The notes under the pieces were generated by a model. The model saw only the letters and a program-made list of their open reading frames with translations, made no database searches and had not been told where the DNA came from. Below are positions 10,146 through 24,600 of a DNA stretch of 64,000 nt, one piece after another. This DNA is from Tubiluchus corallicola (taxonomy: Eukaryota; Priapulida; Priapulimorpha; Priapulimorphida; Tubiluchidae), in assembly GCA_030141605.1 (NCBI GenBank), contig JAQGDQ010000253.1, forward strand, positions 83,411-147,410, written 5' to 3'. Position 1 is the stretch's first letter, and the number at the start of each line of letters is the position of its first letter. The translations under genes and the position numbers were made by a program.

Positions 10146-11825
10146 ACGATTTTTTAAGTTTTAATCATAAATCTTCTTTACTAAAATCGGTTGGCTCATG
10201 ATGTACTAATACTCTCTTTGTATTAGCTACCATAAAGTGCAGTGTTACTTTAACCTAGGCAGCATTCTGTGCTATTTTGGTGCGCTTTACGTGTTCAGTG
10301 ATAGGCTAGCTCGAGTTTCAACGATAGGGCCAATAGGGTGACCTGTGAAGCCTTGTGAAACTGAAGGGTACCCTCCGGTAGTCATTTGGGAGGTGAATGT
10401 GAATCGTCGCGGTTGGCTGGCACTTATAAAATTTTAATATTTTCTTAAAACGCTGCAAAAACTGGACATTAATTTTCTGTATTGATGCTTAGCCTATACT
10501 ATAGTATAATAAAAAAATCACTAAAATATATTGCAATGCAAATTGTTCAATGGCAGATTTTAATGAATTTTTGTGTTTTAATGTAATCACACATTTGTCA
10601 CATATGTAATCAAAGTCAATCTGAATTGTCAATACAGTTTAACCAAGTTTTACAAAACTCAATGTACACTGTATAGTTGCAGAGCTCTGCTTGGCCTAAG
10701 TATGCTAAAAAGTGCTGCCATATTGCCGAAAAAGCCAAAACGTTGAACAGCGAACAAATTTTATAAACAAACTCAAAATTATACTTAACAATTATAATTG
10801 CGCTGGAAAGTTAACTGAGCTGAGATTGACACAGACTTTCCCTGACAATGTCCGGACATAGTGTGCTCCCTGGCATCTCAAGCCTGCTCTTTTTTGAAGT
10901 AGCTAATAGCTTGATCGAACAATGAACTTGATAAAATTTAGAGTAGGAATCTGTTGGGTGTGTGATTGCATTGTAGAAGAGTGAAATATGATGAAATAGA
11001 CATCTTATCTGTAAACCAAATACCTAAAAAATGTATCAAATATTGATGATCTTGAGTCAAGTTCATGAAAAATTAAATGAAACAGTAAATGAGTTACTGG
11101 TATTGTAGAAATTTTGCAAGTGAAATTTTTCACAAAATTTGTCTTTTAGGCACTAAAAAGATTAATTGTTCAGTAGCAGAAGAAATAAGCTTTATTTTCA
11201 ATACAAATTAGCTGTCATATAGGCAGATGCGGCGTACTGTTTGTCTGTATAAACACTAATTATGCAATCAGCTAAAAGTGCGAGAATTAAGCTTCAGTCC
11301 AATCTCCCCAAAATAGCAAAACTGTGATCTCATTGATGTTTTGATGTCAAGTTTTGAGTGGAAACTTCATATTTTTGCTGTTTAACGTCTGGCTGCTTGA
11401 CGAGTGAAAGCTAAACTTTACATAGGTAATGAGGTTTTACTTCACTAGTTGTAGGTTGTATGCTGAATGCGCTTTCTTTAGTTTATGTTTTCAAGCAGCA
11501 TTTAAAAATCTGTTTACTTGTTTATATTATCAACATTATTTCACTTTTAAATTAGTTAAAAACAATGTATCCACTAAGCATTCCATTCCTGTTCCTTTTT
11601 TTCATTCATGTCAACATCTTTTCCGTCTCACAAAGTTAAACTTACCCACATAAGTTTGCTGAATTGACATAACTGTGATCAAGACATGGTTTATTGGCAT
11701 TGAAACATGCAAAGCATGTTTTGCAAAGTTTATTAACAATAGCTTTGTTGAATTTTTTAATCAAAAGTCAATTTTTATTTTGTCTAAAGTAATCAAATGC
11801 ATTATAATCTTGCATTTTAGTGAGA
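10146..11825. other. No recognised gene
   Basis: AT-rich, no supported exon. 10330-10430 (CCTCCGGTAGTCATTTGGG ... GTTGGCTGGCACTTATAAA) is more GC-rich and repeat-like, but I cannot place it. Confidence 0.4.
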
Positions 11826-11973
11826 GCAGTTTTTTATGAACCCATTGAAAATGCAGCAAACTGTCATGGTCCTGAAAGGGATAATTTTAACTGAATTTAT
11901 CTCTTCACCCAAATGGAACTTGTCTCATTGTATACTGATGACATCATGTTTTTTAATTAATATTCTTTTTATA

Positions 11974-12321
11974 GACTCTACTAAACCCCTTGATAGAGCA
12001 TTCTGGATTGGTGGGACAGATCAATACCTAGAAGGCAATTGGGTGTGGATTTCTAATGCACATGTCATCTTATATAGTAATTGGTCGAAGCAACCTACAG
12101 AGCCTAACAATTTTGGAGGAAAAGAGCACTGTGTGAATATCAATTACCATCAATTTGGCTCATGGAATGAGAATTTCTGCAATGAACGTTCTGTAATTTG
12201 CTTTGCAGTTTTCAAGATTCAGAACAATGTGCCCTGCCGCTGTTTTGCCAGAGCTTCAATTAATTTGTGTCATAATATGTCATTTATGCCATTCATAATA
12301 CGTGTTCTTTGTCTGCTGTAA
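11974..12321 (+). CDS. C-type lectin domain exon (partial gene or remnant)
   Basis: After an acceptor at TTCTTTTTATAG, the frame reads FWIGGTD, EGNWVW, QPTEPNN, HCVNIN, GSWNENFC and SVICF in canonical order. These are the second-half signatures of a C-type lectin-like domain: the WIG core, the EPN calcium/sugar motif (mannose-type selectivity in the family), WNE in place of the usual WND, and three Cys. The first half of the domain and a signal peptide are missing upstream. The best scrap is ENAANCHGPERDNF near 11845, in another frame. The frame runs on to TAA at 12319-12321, 29 bp before the proposed ERMARD start. It could be the last exon of a lectin gene with an unseen 5' end, or a stranded exon. 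Confidence 0.65.
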   Translation, partial: DSTKPLDRAFWIGGTDQYLEGNWVWISNAHVILYSNWSKQPTEPNNFGGKEHCVNINYHQFGSWNENFCNERSVICFAVFKIQNNVPCRCFARASINLCHNMSFMPFIIRVLCLL

Positions 12322-12350
12322 AAACAAGCCCTTTCCTGGATGATGATTCA

Positions 12351-12642
12351 ATGGATGTTGCCTCCATCGACCTAGCAAATTCTTGTTCTTATCTTTCATC
12401 AAAGGTGCAGCAGCTGTTGGACTGCTCTAGCACTGGTCTTGCTGGAGTCAGTTCTAAATGTGCAGAAGATTCAGCATGGAGTCCTACTTCAATAAAACAC
12501 AACACGTTATTCCACAGTGAGCAGACATTTGGTAAAGTATGTCAGACGTGCGCAACCGAAAAAACTTTGTCACAGAATTATGAATGTATAATTGGACAGG
12601 ACGGTATGTTAAAATGGGATGTAGTAAAGATGTGTATAACAG
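12351..12642 (+). CDS. ERMARD: ERMARD exon 1
   Basis: Residues 1-97. The first part is Ser-rich and poorly conserved. It ends [20 protein letters not shown], which aligns with the family. Donor ACAG|GTATTT, phase 1. The frame is open upstream to 12276 without an ATG. Confidence 0.8.
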
Positions 12643-15600
12643 GTATTTAAACTTATTTCAATTCAATTTTTCAATTCAATTCAATTTCAATTTATTTACC
12701 TCATTATAATACTACAATAAAACATGATTATTAAAAGAATCTCTAATAAGTTTTGAAGAATGGTTAAAATGTATAGATAGATCTAGAACTAGAGAAAGGA
12801 TAGCGAAAAGTCTATAAAGTCACCTAGTCTGCTATACTTTACCAAATATAGATAAAAAGATTTTTTAGACACTGGTGGACATTAATGTTATCAGTTTAAT
12901 TTAGGAAACATTAGTAATTTTTAAAATTATGACATTTTCTATATAATCCAGAGAAAAGAATATACATGTAGTTTAATTAGCGGGCAATAAAATAAGGTCA
13001 ATCTTGATTAAACTAAAAATTGCATTTAGATTTTATATGAAATACAGGTCAAAATTGCTGTGAAATGATAAAAACACTTTGGGTTGATAATGCTATTAAT
13101 CAACAACAGGAGTTAAATACATTACAATTTATGCTTTTCAATTTAGTTATGTATGATTTGTAGTAGTCTTCTGATAGTAAATATCAGATTTTTATGTACA
13201 ATTTACAAAGCATCACTTTTCTGTAGTTATAGCCGAAGAAATTTGTCATTAGCTTTCATTGATGCTCATTTTGTGGCAAAAAAAGATTATTCAGTTGTCA
13301 TACAATTATAAGCTCATTGTGGTGAAAATAGGTCAATTAACATTTTACGCAGGTTAATAATCATTTTACTTGTATTTTTGTTTTATCAAAGATTGACTGT
13401 TGTTAGTTTCCGGTTTATTTTATAGATCACTGCAGGAAGTCGATGGAATATTATGATTACTTGGAAGTGGTGCACCAGCTATATCCAGTTATGGAAAAAG
13501 TTTCCCACTATTTTGTTTCTTTAACTGCAGATGAATTCTGCTGTCGTTATCACCGTTACTTGATGTGGACTTCGCAACCCGAACTGTTGTGCCAATGTTT
13601 CCGACTTTTAAAAAGTGACGAAGATGGCAGTTCAGTCATATTGGCATTGTTGTTATCTTCTGCAATATTGGAGCGATCATTGGGAAATGTATGTTTGTTT
13701 ATATTTGGCACTCTGTGTACAGTATTAAAAATAATAATTATAATAATAATAATTTTAATAGTAATAGTAGTAGTAATAATAATAATAATAATAATAATAA
13801 TGTGGCAAACATGTAAATTATGTTACTATTATTAATCTATTTTTATTTTTAGGTTTACTTAATGAAAAATGAACAGTGCCCTTCACTTTTGAAAGATTTA
13901 CTGTGCAAACCAGAGCTGGCTGTGATATTTGGAAACACTGAGGTAGGACCTGAAAATTGTTTTGCTCTCCTTTCTGCACTTGTATAATTGTAGTGTAAAG
14001 GGAAATGTTGAGTTCAAGAGAAAACTTCCTTCAGGGATGAGAATTTTCCGCAGATACGCGGAATTCCGAGTTTTTGGAAGACCAGTAGTGCCATTTTCGT
14101 AAATCGCGTAAATTCGTTGAGAAAATTTTTACGGACCCAATACATTATTTTACAAACTGACCGCTAGTTGGCAGGCCATCGCTTTGTTTACATCACGTAC
14201 ATCAGTGTAACCAAGTGTATATCTCTATGTATAAAAATATAGAATAAATTGTGCAGAGTTATTTGAGTCAATTGCAGACAGTTTTATATACTTTTGCATA
14301 GGAATGGCCAGTACTTAGGCGTTTTTGAGACAATTAGGTATCATGTATCCTTGATAGCTGGGTATTTTAAATTAGGCATGAAACAAGGTAATTGATATTT
14401 TAAGTCCACTTAGAGGTTCTCTACGGTCAGAAAATTGCAATTTGTTGTTGGCTCCAATGGGGCTTTTTCAGAGTTTTTTGCAATTTGTCATTCTCATCCC
14501 TGTTCCTTTTGTATCCTGTTATTTATATAAAGTGAATAACATTAATTTGACAATGATCTGCAAGAATACAAAGTAAAACAATAATTTAATTTTACAGATG
14601 GACATACTGAAAGCTTTGATGGGTCCACCTATTTCTCTAAACCTTCGTAACCTTGCTTGGCACGGTTTCTTATCATCTCAGGAAATTCAACCTCTGTAAG
14701 TTTCTAATGATTATAGATTAGTTGTCATGCTTTCTGGACAGTAGCGTTTAGGAAGCTCCGACAAAACTGGAGTTTCAAAACCGAATCCGTATCAGAGTTT
14801 TAATTCGATTCCATTTATTTCTGAAGTTCTAAGTTACCTTAGATCTGACCCAATTCGGCAGAGACTTGAAAAAAACTGGTTTAGGTTTGGCTAAAGAGCT
14901 ACAATTGGGTAGCGCTTTATTATAAAAGCATTATACGCTCATTTACCTTTAAATTTTTCAGCAAAATCCTGAAATTGTTACCTTTTTTGATAATTTTGCC
15001 AATGTTGCCATATTCGGTTTCAGCATGTGTCCAACTCATGAAATCCTGCGCGAAAGCATCCATCGCATTACGATTTTAGCAGCTAATTTCACAAAAATGC
15101 CAAGTTTCTCGCATTACTTTGATTGAACGTGGTTCGTTAATGACGCACCAAGTGGCTTACACGAACATGGTTTTTGGAGCGTAGGTAAAGGTGCCCCAAG
15201 GAATTTTTGGACTAACAGATCATTTTATATTGTTAGTCATTGGCAGAAAAAATCTGTTACAAAATAATTAGATCATCTACAAGTCCTTATTATTGCAGAA
15301 TTACTGTCAAACGTGCTGCTCAGACAGGTCATCTGTATTCTTCGTAAAAAAGCACTGCAGTCTTACCAATCTGCCATAATTTGGTTGAAAACTGTAGATT
15401 CGTAAAAGATTCTGTAAAAATAACTTACTGAAAAATTGAGATTTGAATTCGATTCGAATTCAAAAATTATTTTAAACTGATATTCGGATTTGGTCCAAAT
15501 TCGGAAATTATTTTAAACTGAGATTCGGATTCGATCTCGAAAATTATTATGAAAATGAGATTTGTTGTAGATTCTGATTCGGTGATATCAGATTCGTGAT

Positions 15601-18600
15601 ATCCCTAGTACAGTTATTAACTACTTCCTACATGTCTATCTGGTCATTATATGAATCTTACCATTAATATACAATTGTTGACAAAAATTTCGTTTCTTTG
15701 GAAATTAATATGCATGCGTAAAAATATATTTTTATTTATATTTATATTTTTGCAACAAACTTTTCTGTTGCTAACATTGTTAAGACAGTGGAATATTATA
15801 AATTGTCTTTTTGTTTGTTTTAGTAAAATAGCAAATGGAAAAAAATTAAACTATATTTTTTGCTTGCTTTGTCTTAGTTTCTATCTTGTGGCTTTTTTTA
15901 GATTAAAATTTAATTGACAACAATTGTCCTGCTGCTTAATTAATGATACTTTTATAATATATTTCAGATATATTAGTTTTTTTCTAATGGTTATCATCCA
16001 CTTTGGTTCTTTACTTATTGACGTTAGAGTTCCATGTAGAAGGTGTATCTCATTTGCCAGAGCGAACATCCTAGAAACAGTATTTACACGTAAGTCTAAA
16101 GTTTTGTTGATTACCATTCGCACTACATCAACCTTGCAACGATGATTCTTAACATTCTTACAATTCTCCTTATTGTTTTCTCATTTTTTGGATTTCCATA
16201 TTTTCCATTTAAGCATTCATATTTTCATGCTTATTTACCATTTAATTGAGGCTTTTTTGCTGAATGAAAACAATGCTAAAACATAGCAATATTCAGTTAT
16301 ATTTTTTAACATTGTCAAAACACATTTTTCATTGCAGTTGCAATGTGCCATATAGAAATTTGGAAGAAAGTCATTTTCAAAACAAAATTCATACCAACTA
16401 GATGCAGGCCTTTTTGGATGAATGCTTTACATCACTTTTGTGATGAAAGGTAATACACAGCTAGCTTCCTTGTGCTGACTTTTGTTACGCATATAGTGAT
16501 AATGATAATCATCTAATTCTACGCTTTATCGCATTCAAGAATATAGTACATGGTTTTTAAGCACAATATACGCTGAGTCAGAAAGAAATGCTATTTGTAC
16601 AAAATGGTCGGCACAGTGCTCTATCTGTCTAGGGGAAGCTTTTCTCAGACGTGCATATGCGCACAACAGCCAAACACCAAGTTGCTGGAACTGTGATGTG
16701 CACAGTTCCGTCACGTGTTCTGGTTCCGTACAAGGACTTACAAGTATTTACAAGTATAAAGAAAGAATTAAAGAAAAAAGACTCATTATATTGAATGTAT
16801 CAATAATATCGAGTGAAAAAAGGTGGTGCTGCAGTTCCACAGTGCCTATACACGAACCGTTACTGCTCTGGTCTACATTATGCCTATACTTTCATGATGT
16901 AAGACACATTTGGCATGTTTTTTGTTGGAAAAAAGCGTGCTTTATATGTGAGAAAAGCGGCAACTATCAATGTAAAATACTTGTATAATACCAGGTTAAG
17001 GCTGTCCCTTTTAAAGGAAGTTATAACTTATAAGAAACCTTTTTTCATTTAAACTTTTAGATATGGTTTTGCTGTTACTCTTTTACTACCTCAGTTGGAA
17101 AATGGACTTCGTCGGATTTTTGCTGCTGTAAATAAATGCCCCGAAAGAGTCCTTACAGCTGAGGTAAGAAGCTGTGATTAATTTTATAGACTGCATTAGC
17201 TGTTCCACAGCTATAAAAATGAGAAAATGTCAGTAAATGCATAAAATAAACTATTCCAGTATCCCCAAACAAGCAAAAAATGTTATCGTAGTAGTTCATT
17301 TTGAATCTGCAAGTTTTCTTGTGCTATCTGGTGTCCACCAAATGTGAAAGTGGTGTAGGATTGCCATCATTTACCACATGTGACTTTCAACTGACCTCTG
17401 CGATCAATTATACAGTTTAATTCATCTCCTTGCACACATTCAAATGATGTGTTAAAATATGTTCTACAAATTCTTTGCCAAAAGAAAAATTTTCAAACTC
17501 ACTTCGAGTCTCGCCCCAAGATGCTAAATTAATTTTAGCCATGACATCACTTTTCCTTAATAGGAGCTTGATAAAACACTAGTAGCAGTAGCTGGGGCAG
17601 TAGCCAAAGCAGCAGCAGCAACCACATACTTTTGACTATTTATAGCTTCTATATTTCAAAGGTTGTGTTTACTAGTCCCAAATGTATCTTGCTATGGAAT
17701 GAACATTGTTGATTTGAAGAAACCAAAAAACTTGAAATTTAGTTTTAAGATTTTATTTTGAAGTGTTTACATAATCAGCAAAGTAGTGTCATGTCGAAAA
17801 GCAGAAAACCAAGTGACCAAAAACTACACATGAAATCATTTAGGTGTGAAAACAGGTTTAGAGATTATGCATTCCTAAAGACTGTAGAAGCCAATGAAAA
17901 TTTAAACAGTAAAGTGAAAGATTTAACAATTTTAACAGGAACACCTGAAGGTGGCAGCACTATCCAAAACTCAAAAAAAGTATTATGGAACGATACAACA
18001 TACATTTAAATTTAGAGTAATTAAAATGATTTTCTTCTGTCCATTGTATTCTATAATTATAAACCAGTCATTTGGCTTTGCATGGCTTAAGGCTGTTACA
18101 TGTGGGCTAAAGCTCTGTCTGTAATTTTGTGTGCTGTTCCTATTAAAGCTACCTCATAGCACTTTTTTAATATTTTCAGAATGATGTTTTATACACAACA
18201 TTTGATGAGATGTTGTCTGAAACCCTTCCTGATGGTGAACTTAATCTTCTTAGATCTGCCATAGGCGACAACTACATGGTACTTTTTTTGCATTACGCTG
18301 ACTGAACGCCAGAGACATGAGAAATATGCATCAAGCTGGTGAACTTTTAATAAAGCCCTAAACTTGCTGTGAAACAATGCATATAGCTCTCTTCATCTAT
18401 AGATGAATTTAACTAGCCTACATTTCTAACTCAGTTGGCATTCAACCACTCAGCTTTAGTTTATTTGTATATTGTATAAACTTATAGGTTTTTACAAATA
18501 TCTATTTATAAATGACAAATAATGAAAAAGTTAAATGACCTGCTTTTATGTAAACTGCCTTGTCATGCTAGCATATATGGGCTGACAAAATCAGGTGTAA

Positions 18601-21600
18601 AGACTTCAGAGATTAGTCCATTAACAAATGTATTCGTTGCCAGCTTGAATTCTGTCACCTTGAAAGAAATCTCATTCTAACTTGCATATGAGAAACAAGA
18701 CAGGCTTAGTTAAAATATGCAGTTGTTCAGTTCACTGAAAACTAAGTAATGGTGTAAATTTCCTTTGTATTTACTATTTCAAAATGGTTTAAAATTCTCA
18801 TATCTTAACTACACATTTAAAGCTACAGTGTGACCTCAATATGAGTTGACCGTTTTTATTACACAGAATATGCTGTATGACTTATTGGTTCACACTGAAG
18901 GGCCTCGCATTCGTGACAAGCTGAGCCATGGTGAGATGGACTTTAATGCACTTCCTGTGCCACTTTGTAATCATGTTTTGTCCGTCTGCTTAAGTTTTTG
19001 CATTGCATTCCTTCCTGCCGAGTCTGATCTTAAGAATGAAGACTGCATCAAATTACTGAGTACTACTGCAGCAAACTACCAACCTCTCTTCCATCCAATA
19101 GCATTACTAAAATCAGATGTAAGTTTCATAGCACGTATTTTTATTATTACCATTATTATTTTTACATAACGTCTAAGAACTTGTTTCTGAGCTAGGATTT
19201 GTCAACAAAAGTTTTTGTCTCTTTTTGCTGTATGCATGATCTTCTGCAAATGTTTTCTGAGAATTATGTTAATACAAACCTCATTATTTACATGTTTTAA
19301 CCCTTTCATACCCGTTGTATCTCGTGGGATACGAGAATATTTTCTGCCTTTAAAATTAATAAAATTTTAAACCTGACAGTTATTTGATCTGTTAATAGTT
19401 ATTTTGATTTAAGCCAATAACAATAAACTAAAGATGGTGATAAAATGGCAAACTAAAAAATTTACGTAGCATAAAAAACTGCACAAGGTACAGTACTTTA
19501 GAGACGACTTTGTACAGATCAGCATAACATGCATGCTAAATGTCTTAAATACTTTAAAAAGTTATCAGCAGTTGCAAAATGAAGCACATTTTATGCTTCC
19601 ATTGAATCCCAATGTATCCCGTGGCATGCAGGCTATATTTAGCACACGGGCACAGGTAGAAAAGATAATTATTATGTGTGAACATACTGATTCAAGATGG
19701 ACATACTGAACAAAAGTACCAAGCCAAAAAAAATTTTCTTATTAAAGAAATAATTTGGGACTCAAAGGGTTAACAATGGCAGTTCCTGGTATCTGCATAT
19801 ACATGTCTTTAAACTAGAGTATACCTAAAAACTTTTTACATATACTTTTTCAAGATGTTTTTTCCAAAAAAACATTAACATTATTCTCATCAACATGTAT
19901 GCTAATTGGTATGTATTTTCCTTTTAAATGAATAATTGTAGAATCTTTGATGCATTAATTATAGTTAATTTCGTATTAGTTATTATAACATAATAATTCT
20001 AAATTAGCTTTTGTATCAAGTCACCAAAATATTTTTTTCATTCATGCACATGCAGTCTTTTTCATGTCAGATATGTATTGCAAATTTTCGGATAAAAATA
20101 TATTGCTGATTGACATTAATTTCAATTTGTTAGTCAATGCTTTACAGTTTTTTTGTTTTATCCAGGTTCAAGAACTACCAAGACTGCTGCTGTCCTGGAA
20201 AGATTGTCCGATGTCCAAACTTTGTGAAGCGGAATCTGACTGGAAAACATTGTTTGAGAATGTCGATAAATCAAAAGCTGTTGAAGCTATTGAGATTGTT
20301 TTGCACTATGCCTGTCAGATGTCAGTAGAAATACCTGATCTAACACTTTGCGGGTATGAGACGTTTTAGGTGTGAATATTAGTTCAACGATTTTAGTTTT
20401 TGCCTGTAGGTAATTCATTGTGGTATAAAAAAACGTCATTGTTATATTGTAAGTTTTTGCTTGTTTATTTCTATACTGTAGGGTTTTTTCACTTGTCATT
20501 AAGCATCGCTCGGAGTTATTATACCTTCTCTAAATTTATTCTTTTTTCCATCACGTTATATAAATTTGCTTTTCCGCTTATGGATCTATCAATTAAAACT
20601 CAGTTCTATATTTAATGTCAACTAGTCATAAAGCAACTTGTGAGCACTGTTATCCACTGAGTTCTGTAGTTTCCAAAGCACTGAACTGGTCAAGCATCTG
20701 CTCTTGGTTGCTCTGACCTGGAAGTCCAACAATTCAGTGCAATGCTGAGGTGCTAGAATGCTCATTAAATCCCTTTCCATGTTTTTTTTGTTTAGTTCTA
20801 TTTTAGTCGGACAAGACATCCATTTTGTTAGGTTTTGCCATTGTGCAACAAAAAATCAGGTTTAAACTTTAGATTGAGTTAGGGAAATCTGCTTTTGTTT
20901 AGCTTCTGCATTTTGGAGTTCTTCGTGCCACTTTTTATTACGTGGTAATTGTTAACATGTTATTGTAGTAAGGTTAAATAACAAGTTAAATACAAGATGT
21001 CAAGAACAGTACAGTATAATAATTATTTCTGGCAAAAACCCAAACATAGGCCAAAATTTAATTACTTGTTTCTTTCGTATTTCTCATTTGTATTTAATTT
21101 ATGTAATGTGGTAATCCCATTTTAATTCTCAAATTAGATATAATTTTTTCACTTCATTTCCCAATGAGGTGTTGATCAGATAATTTTTGCTGATTTTATT
21201 CTTAAAGTTAATTTAAGTGCAAATAAAGGATCAATAGTATTTTATAATTAAGAATCTGCAGAATCTTCTTGATTTATGCACGGTTTTTATTTATCTGTTT
21301 GTGCAGTTTTGTTTCTTTAATAACTCGTTTTTAGTTATTTTGCCGAACCTGTTATAAAACCTTAATAAAGCAACAAAACTGTGTTTAGCTATTTTTAATT
21401 AAGTCAAACTGAACTATGCAATTTGTATTTCCTGATATAACGGGTTTCAGTTCCAGTTAAATCCAATGTCCATCTGGCAGCATCAGTTGACCAAGTTTGA
21501 CCAACAACTTATTCACTCCATTTAATGTTGATAAGCCCAAACTAGAGTGGAATTTTTATGCTAAATAATTATGCGAAGTCTTCTCATATTACTAAAAGTT

Positions 21601-24600
21601 AAATACGCTTGGTCCAGGTAAATCTGGTTAGTTTTAAGTTTTAGGCTGTGAGTGTTATGTTTCCAAAATTAGGATTTGTTTAGAAAATCAGTTTTTTTAC
21701 TGTGTTGTGAGTAGACTTGCTTTCTCAGCATTTAAAAAAAAGGTTTTAGAAAATGAAAGAGGAAGTTTGTTTGCTGAAGATGAAGCACATGGGTGCAATA
21801 GATGAGATTTAAGCAGATTAGAATTATCATTGATGTGAATTTGATATGTCATTTAAATGAGTCAGTAAGATTAAGTTGCTAAACCATAGACACCATACAA
21901 TCTTGTATGTAAAAGCTTATAATGCCTTACACTGATAGTGCCTATATTTTTTTCTAAAGGTAGTCAGTCTCAAAAATTAATTAATGAAATAACTATATAA
22001 ATAAAATACCTGTTGGTATTCACAATATACAAAACTAATTACCATTGTTTTTCAATGACAAATATGTCCATTAGGAAAATAATGCTAGGCTTGTTTGCTA
22101 CTTGAACATCAAAAGTTATTTTTAAGTATCAAATCACAAGTAATTATAGAAGACTGTGTGCTTAATTGCCATCTATTTGATTAAAATTTGCTGGCAAACC
22201 GGTGAAATCAATGCACAGCAGAAGTAGTAATGTATGTGTGCAGCTCGAAAAAATAATTACATGACAATCTTTAACAGCTGCTTTATTCCCACCTTTAGTT
22301 CACATTATTGATATGCAGTATACCTGCTGCAACTCTATGCCTGATTTTGCTTACCGAAAGATGGAAATACACGTGAAGTTTTCCCACCCATTTACTATTT
22401 CAACTGCATTGTGAGGCTGATTGAATGTTATAAAGTAACTGTGGAATAACTGTTAGGCACTTTTAAAGTATTGATTAATTTTAATTTGTAGCTTGAAATT
22501 ATTTTCACAAATTACTGACTAATCCAGCTATGCAAGTATAACATATGCATGCGCTACTAACTAACAACTGCTGTTATACAAGAATAATACTTTAGATAAA
22601 ATATAATAATTTAATTTACATTTACATTATAGTTTAATTTACATAGCTCACAGTACTAATCTAAGTTGAGTTTTATTATTAAATTAGTAGAAGGGTGGCA
22701 GACTCGATGACCTTTCAGTTTTTTTGCCACCCTGTCTCTCTTAGTAGTCACATCATTTGTTAATGCTATGTTGATTATGTTATTGAGGCAAATAAATTAT
22801 TCTGTATTCTGTCTAAATCCATGGTGAACATGTAAAGTTTTGCCACTGTAGTGCACAATTTAGTTGCTTGACTTTTCACGCAACCCACCAGTTTTCACGA
22901 TCATGCTTTAAAGCAAAACTGGACCCAGTCTTAAACTGTAGGGCATAACAATCTATTCTTTAAAATATTGAAAGGAATCACTATTTTTTCAAAAATGACT
23001 TACACGAAAGAATTATTACCACAAAAACACAATTTTGCATTTGTGCCGCTATTTCTTCACTGTTACATGTATTTCGCCATTCGCTAGTTAGACGGGCACA
23101 AGCACCTGCTTTTCAGAAACACATTGCACAAAAAGCAGGTGCTGTACCTCTCAGTTCAGATGTGTTAGTTTATGATGAACTACACACGTGTGGCAGCTCA
23201 TGCGTGAGCACAGTGGTAAATTCAAAATTTGAATTTTTATCTTAAAACTTGCCTAGTTTTAGTACAACACACTGAGTCTCTTACAGTAGCACTGTACTTC
23301 AATTTTCACTTTCACAAACATGCACAACACACTCGTGGAATATGTTTGCAGTTGAAACTGATGTTAGTTTGCGATGTCATCAATGGTTGGACTCGCCCAC
23401 CATTAACTAAGTTTTTAATCTGTAATTTAATTATCAGAAACACTTTTGCAGTTTTCATTGTGTTAAAATGTATGCTTTTTATCCGATTTCAGTAGTGTAG
23501 TATGTGAAAAATCACCCTGCCTTCCTTTAAACATGTTATTTTGTTCCTGGCTCTGACCTCAGTCTACAAAGTAACAGTAACAACAACAGATCAATCAATT
23601 AATGGCCTGTTAAGTGGAAAAACTGGTGGGAAGCCCAGTGCATGTAGGTTTAACTACATGTTAGTAAGCTGAGAGACTAGTTGTTGAGCAGAGTGCTATC
23701 TGGCAGCTAATAACAAATCTCTACTAAAAAAATTATCATTTATTTATCTGTCTATTATCTATCGTGTTAAACATAAGAAAAACTTCAAAAGTAAAACAAG
23801 TATCATCTTTGAACAAGTGTTCAAAATAATCAGATATTGTACGTAATGTAGAGGAAAACTTGTTGTTTCTACCATTGCCTTCAAGAAACAAATTTAGCAT
23901 TGTTTTCGTAATGTCAACCTTGCTCAAATTTATTGCAGTCACTTTGCCAAAGCGTCTTTTTTGTAACAATGCCTGATTTTTGATTTGGTATTTCAGCTCT
24001 TTTCCTGCTTACAGGTTTCCCGAATTAAATAGAGATATTACCGAGACAGTCACTTCCCTTGTGTCGCTCCGAAGTTCGTGTTGTTTGTTTAGACCAAGAC
24101 AGGAACTAGAACGTGTAGGATTACTTCGAAGAATAGTTGTCATTTCCACCGTTATTTGCAAGCAAGTGCACGATGCTCTTGTCACCAGGTAATTTTTTTA
24201 AAACAAAAATTTGAGTTTACAATGTCTTGTAAAAATGCGTGATTTGATGGAACCACGCTTTTCGATTTCGAATTCTTGAATCTAAGTGTTATCAAGCGAC
24301 CAACTGAGAGCGTTATTATTAGCACATTTTACTGAATCTGTTTTCGATAATTTGGAAGTGTTTATGCTTCTAAAGTCTACTTTCTAAAAAAAGCTATCAC
24401 TTCTTTGATTCAGCAAAGTCCTGCTAAAACTTTCCGTTAAATGTAAGTCATGTGGTCCTTTTGTACAGATTTGTATGGTTTCAATCAATCAATCAAATCA
24501 ATCAATCAGTTTATTTCACTCCAGCAATACATATACAATACGTCAACATACAATATTATTGAAACAAAAAGAAACAGTATAGGTAAGAAAATGAAGTCAA

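Noticed and set aside
11836-11973. N-terminal part of the frame running into the lectin exon
   Set aside because: A good acceptor (TTCTTTTTATAG) sits at 11973 and the sequence before it has no lectin features in that frame; probably intron.
15651-15917. Plus-strand hydrophobic frame in ERMARD intron 4
   Set aside because: AT-rich intronic DNA with no splice or family support; ERMARD exons 4 and 5 join in phase without it.
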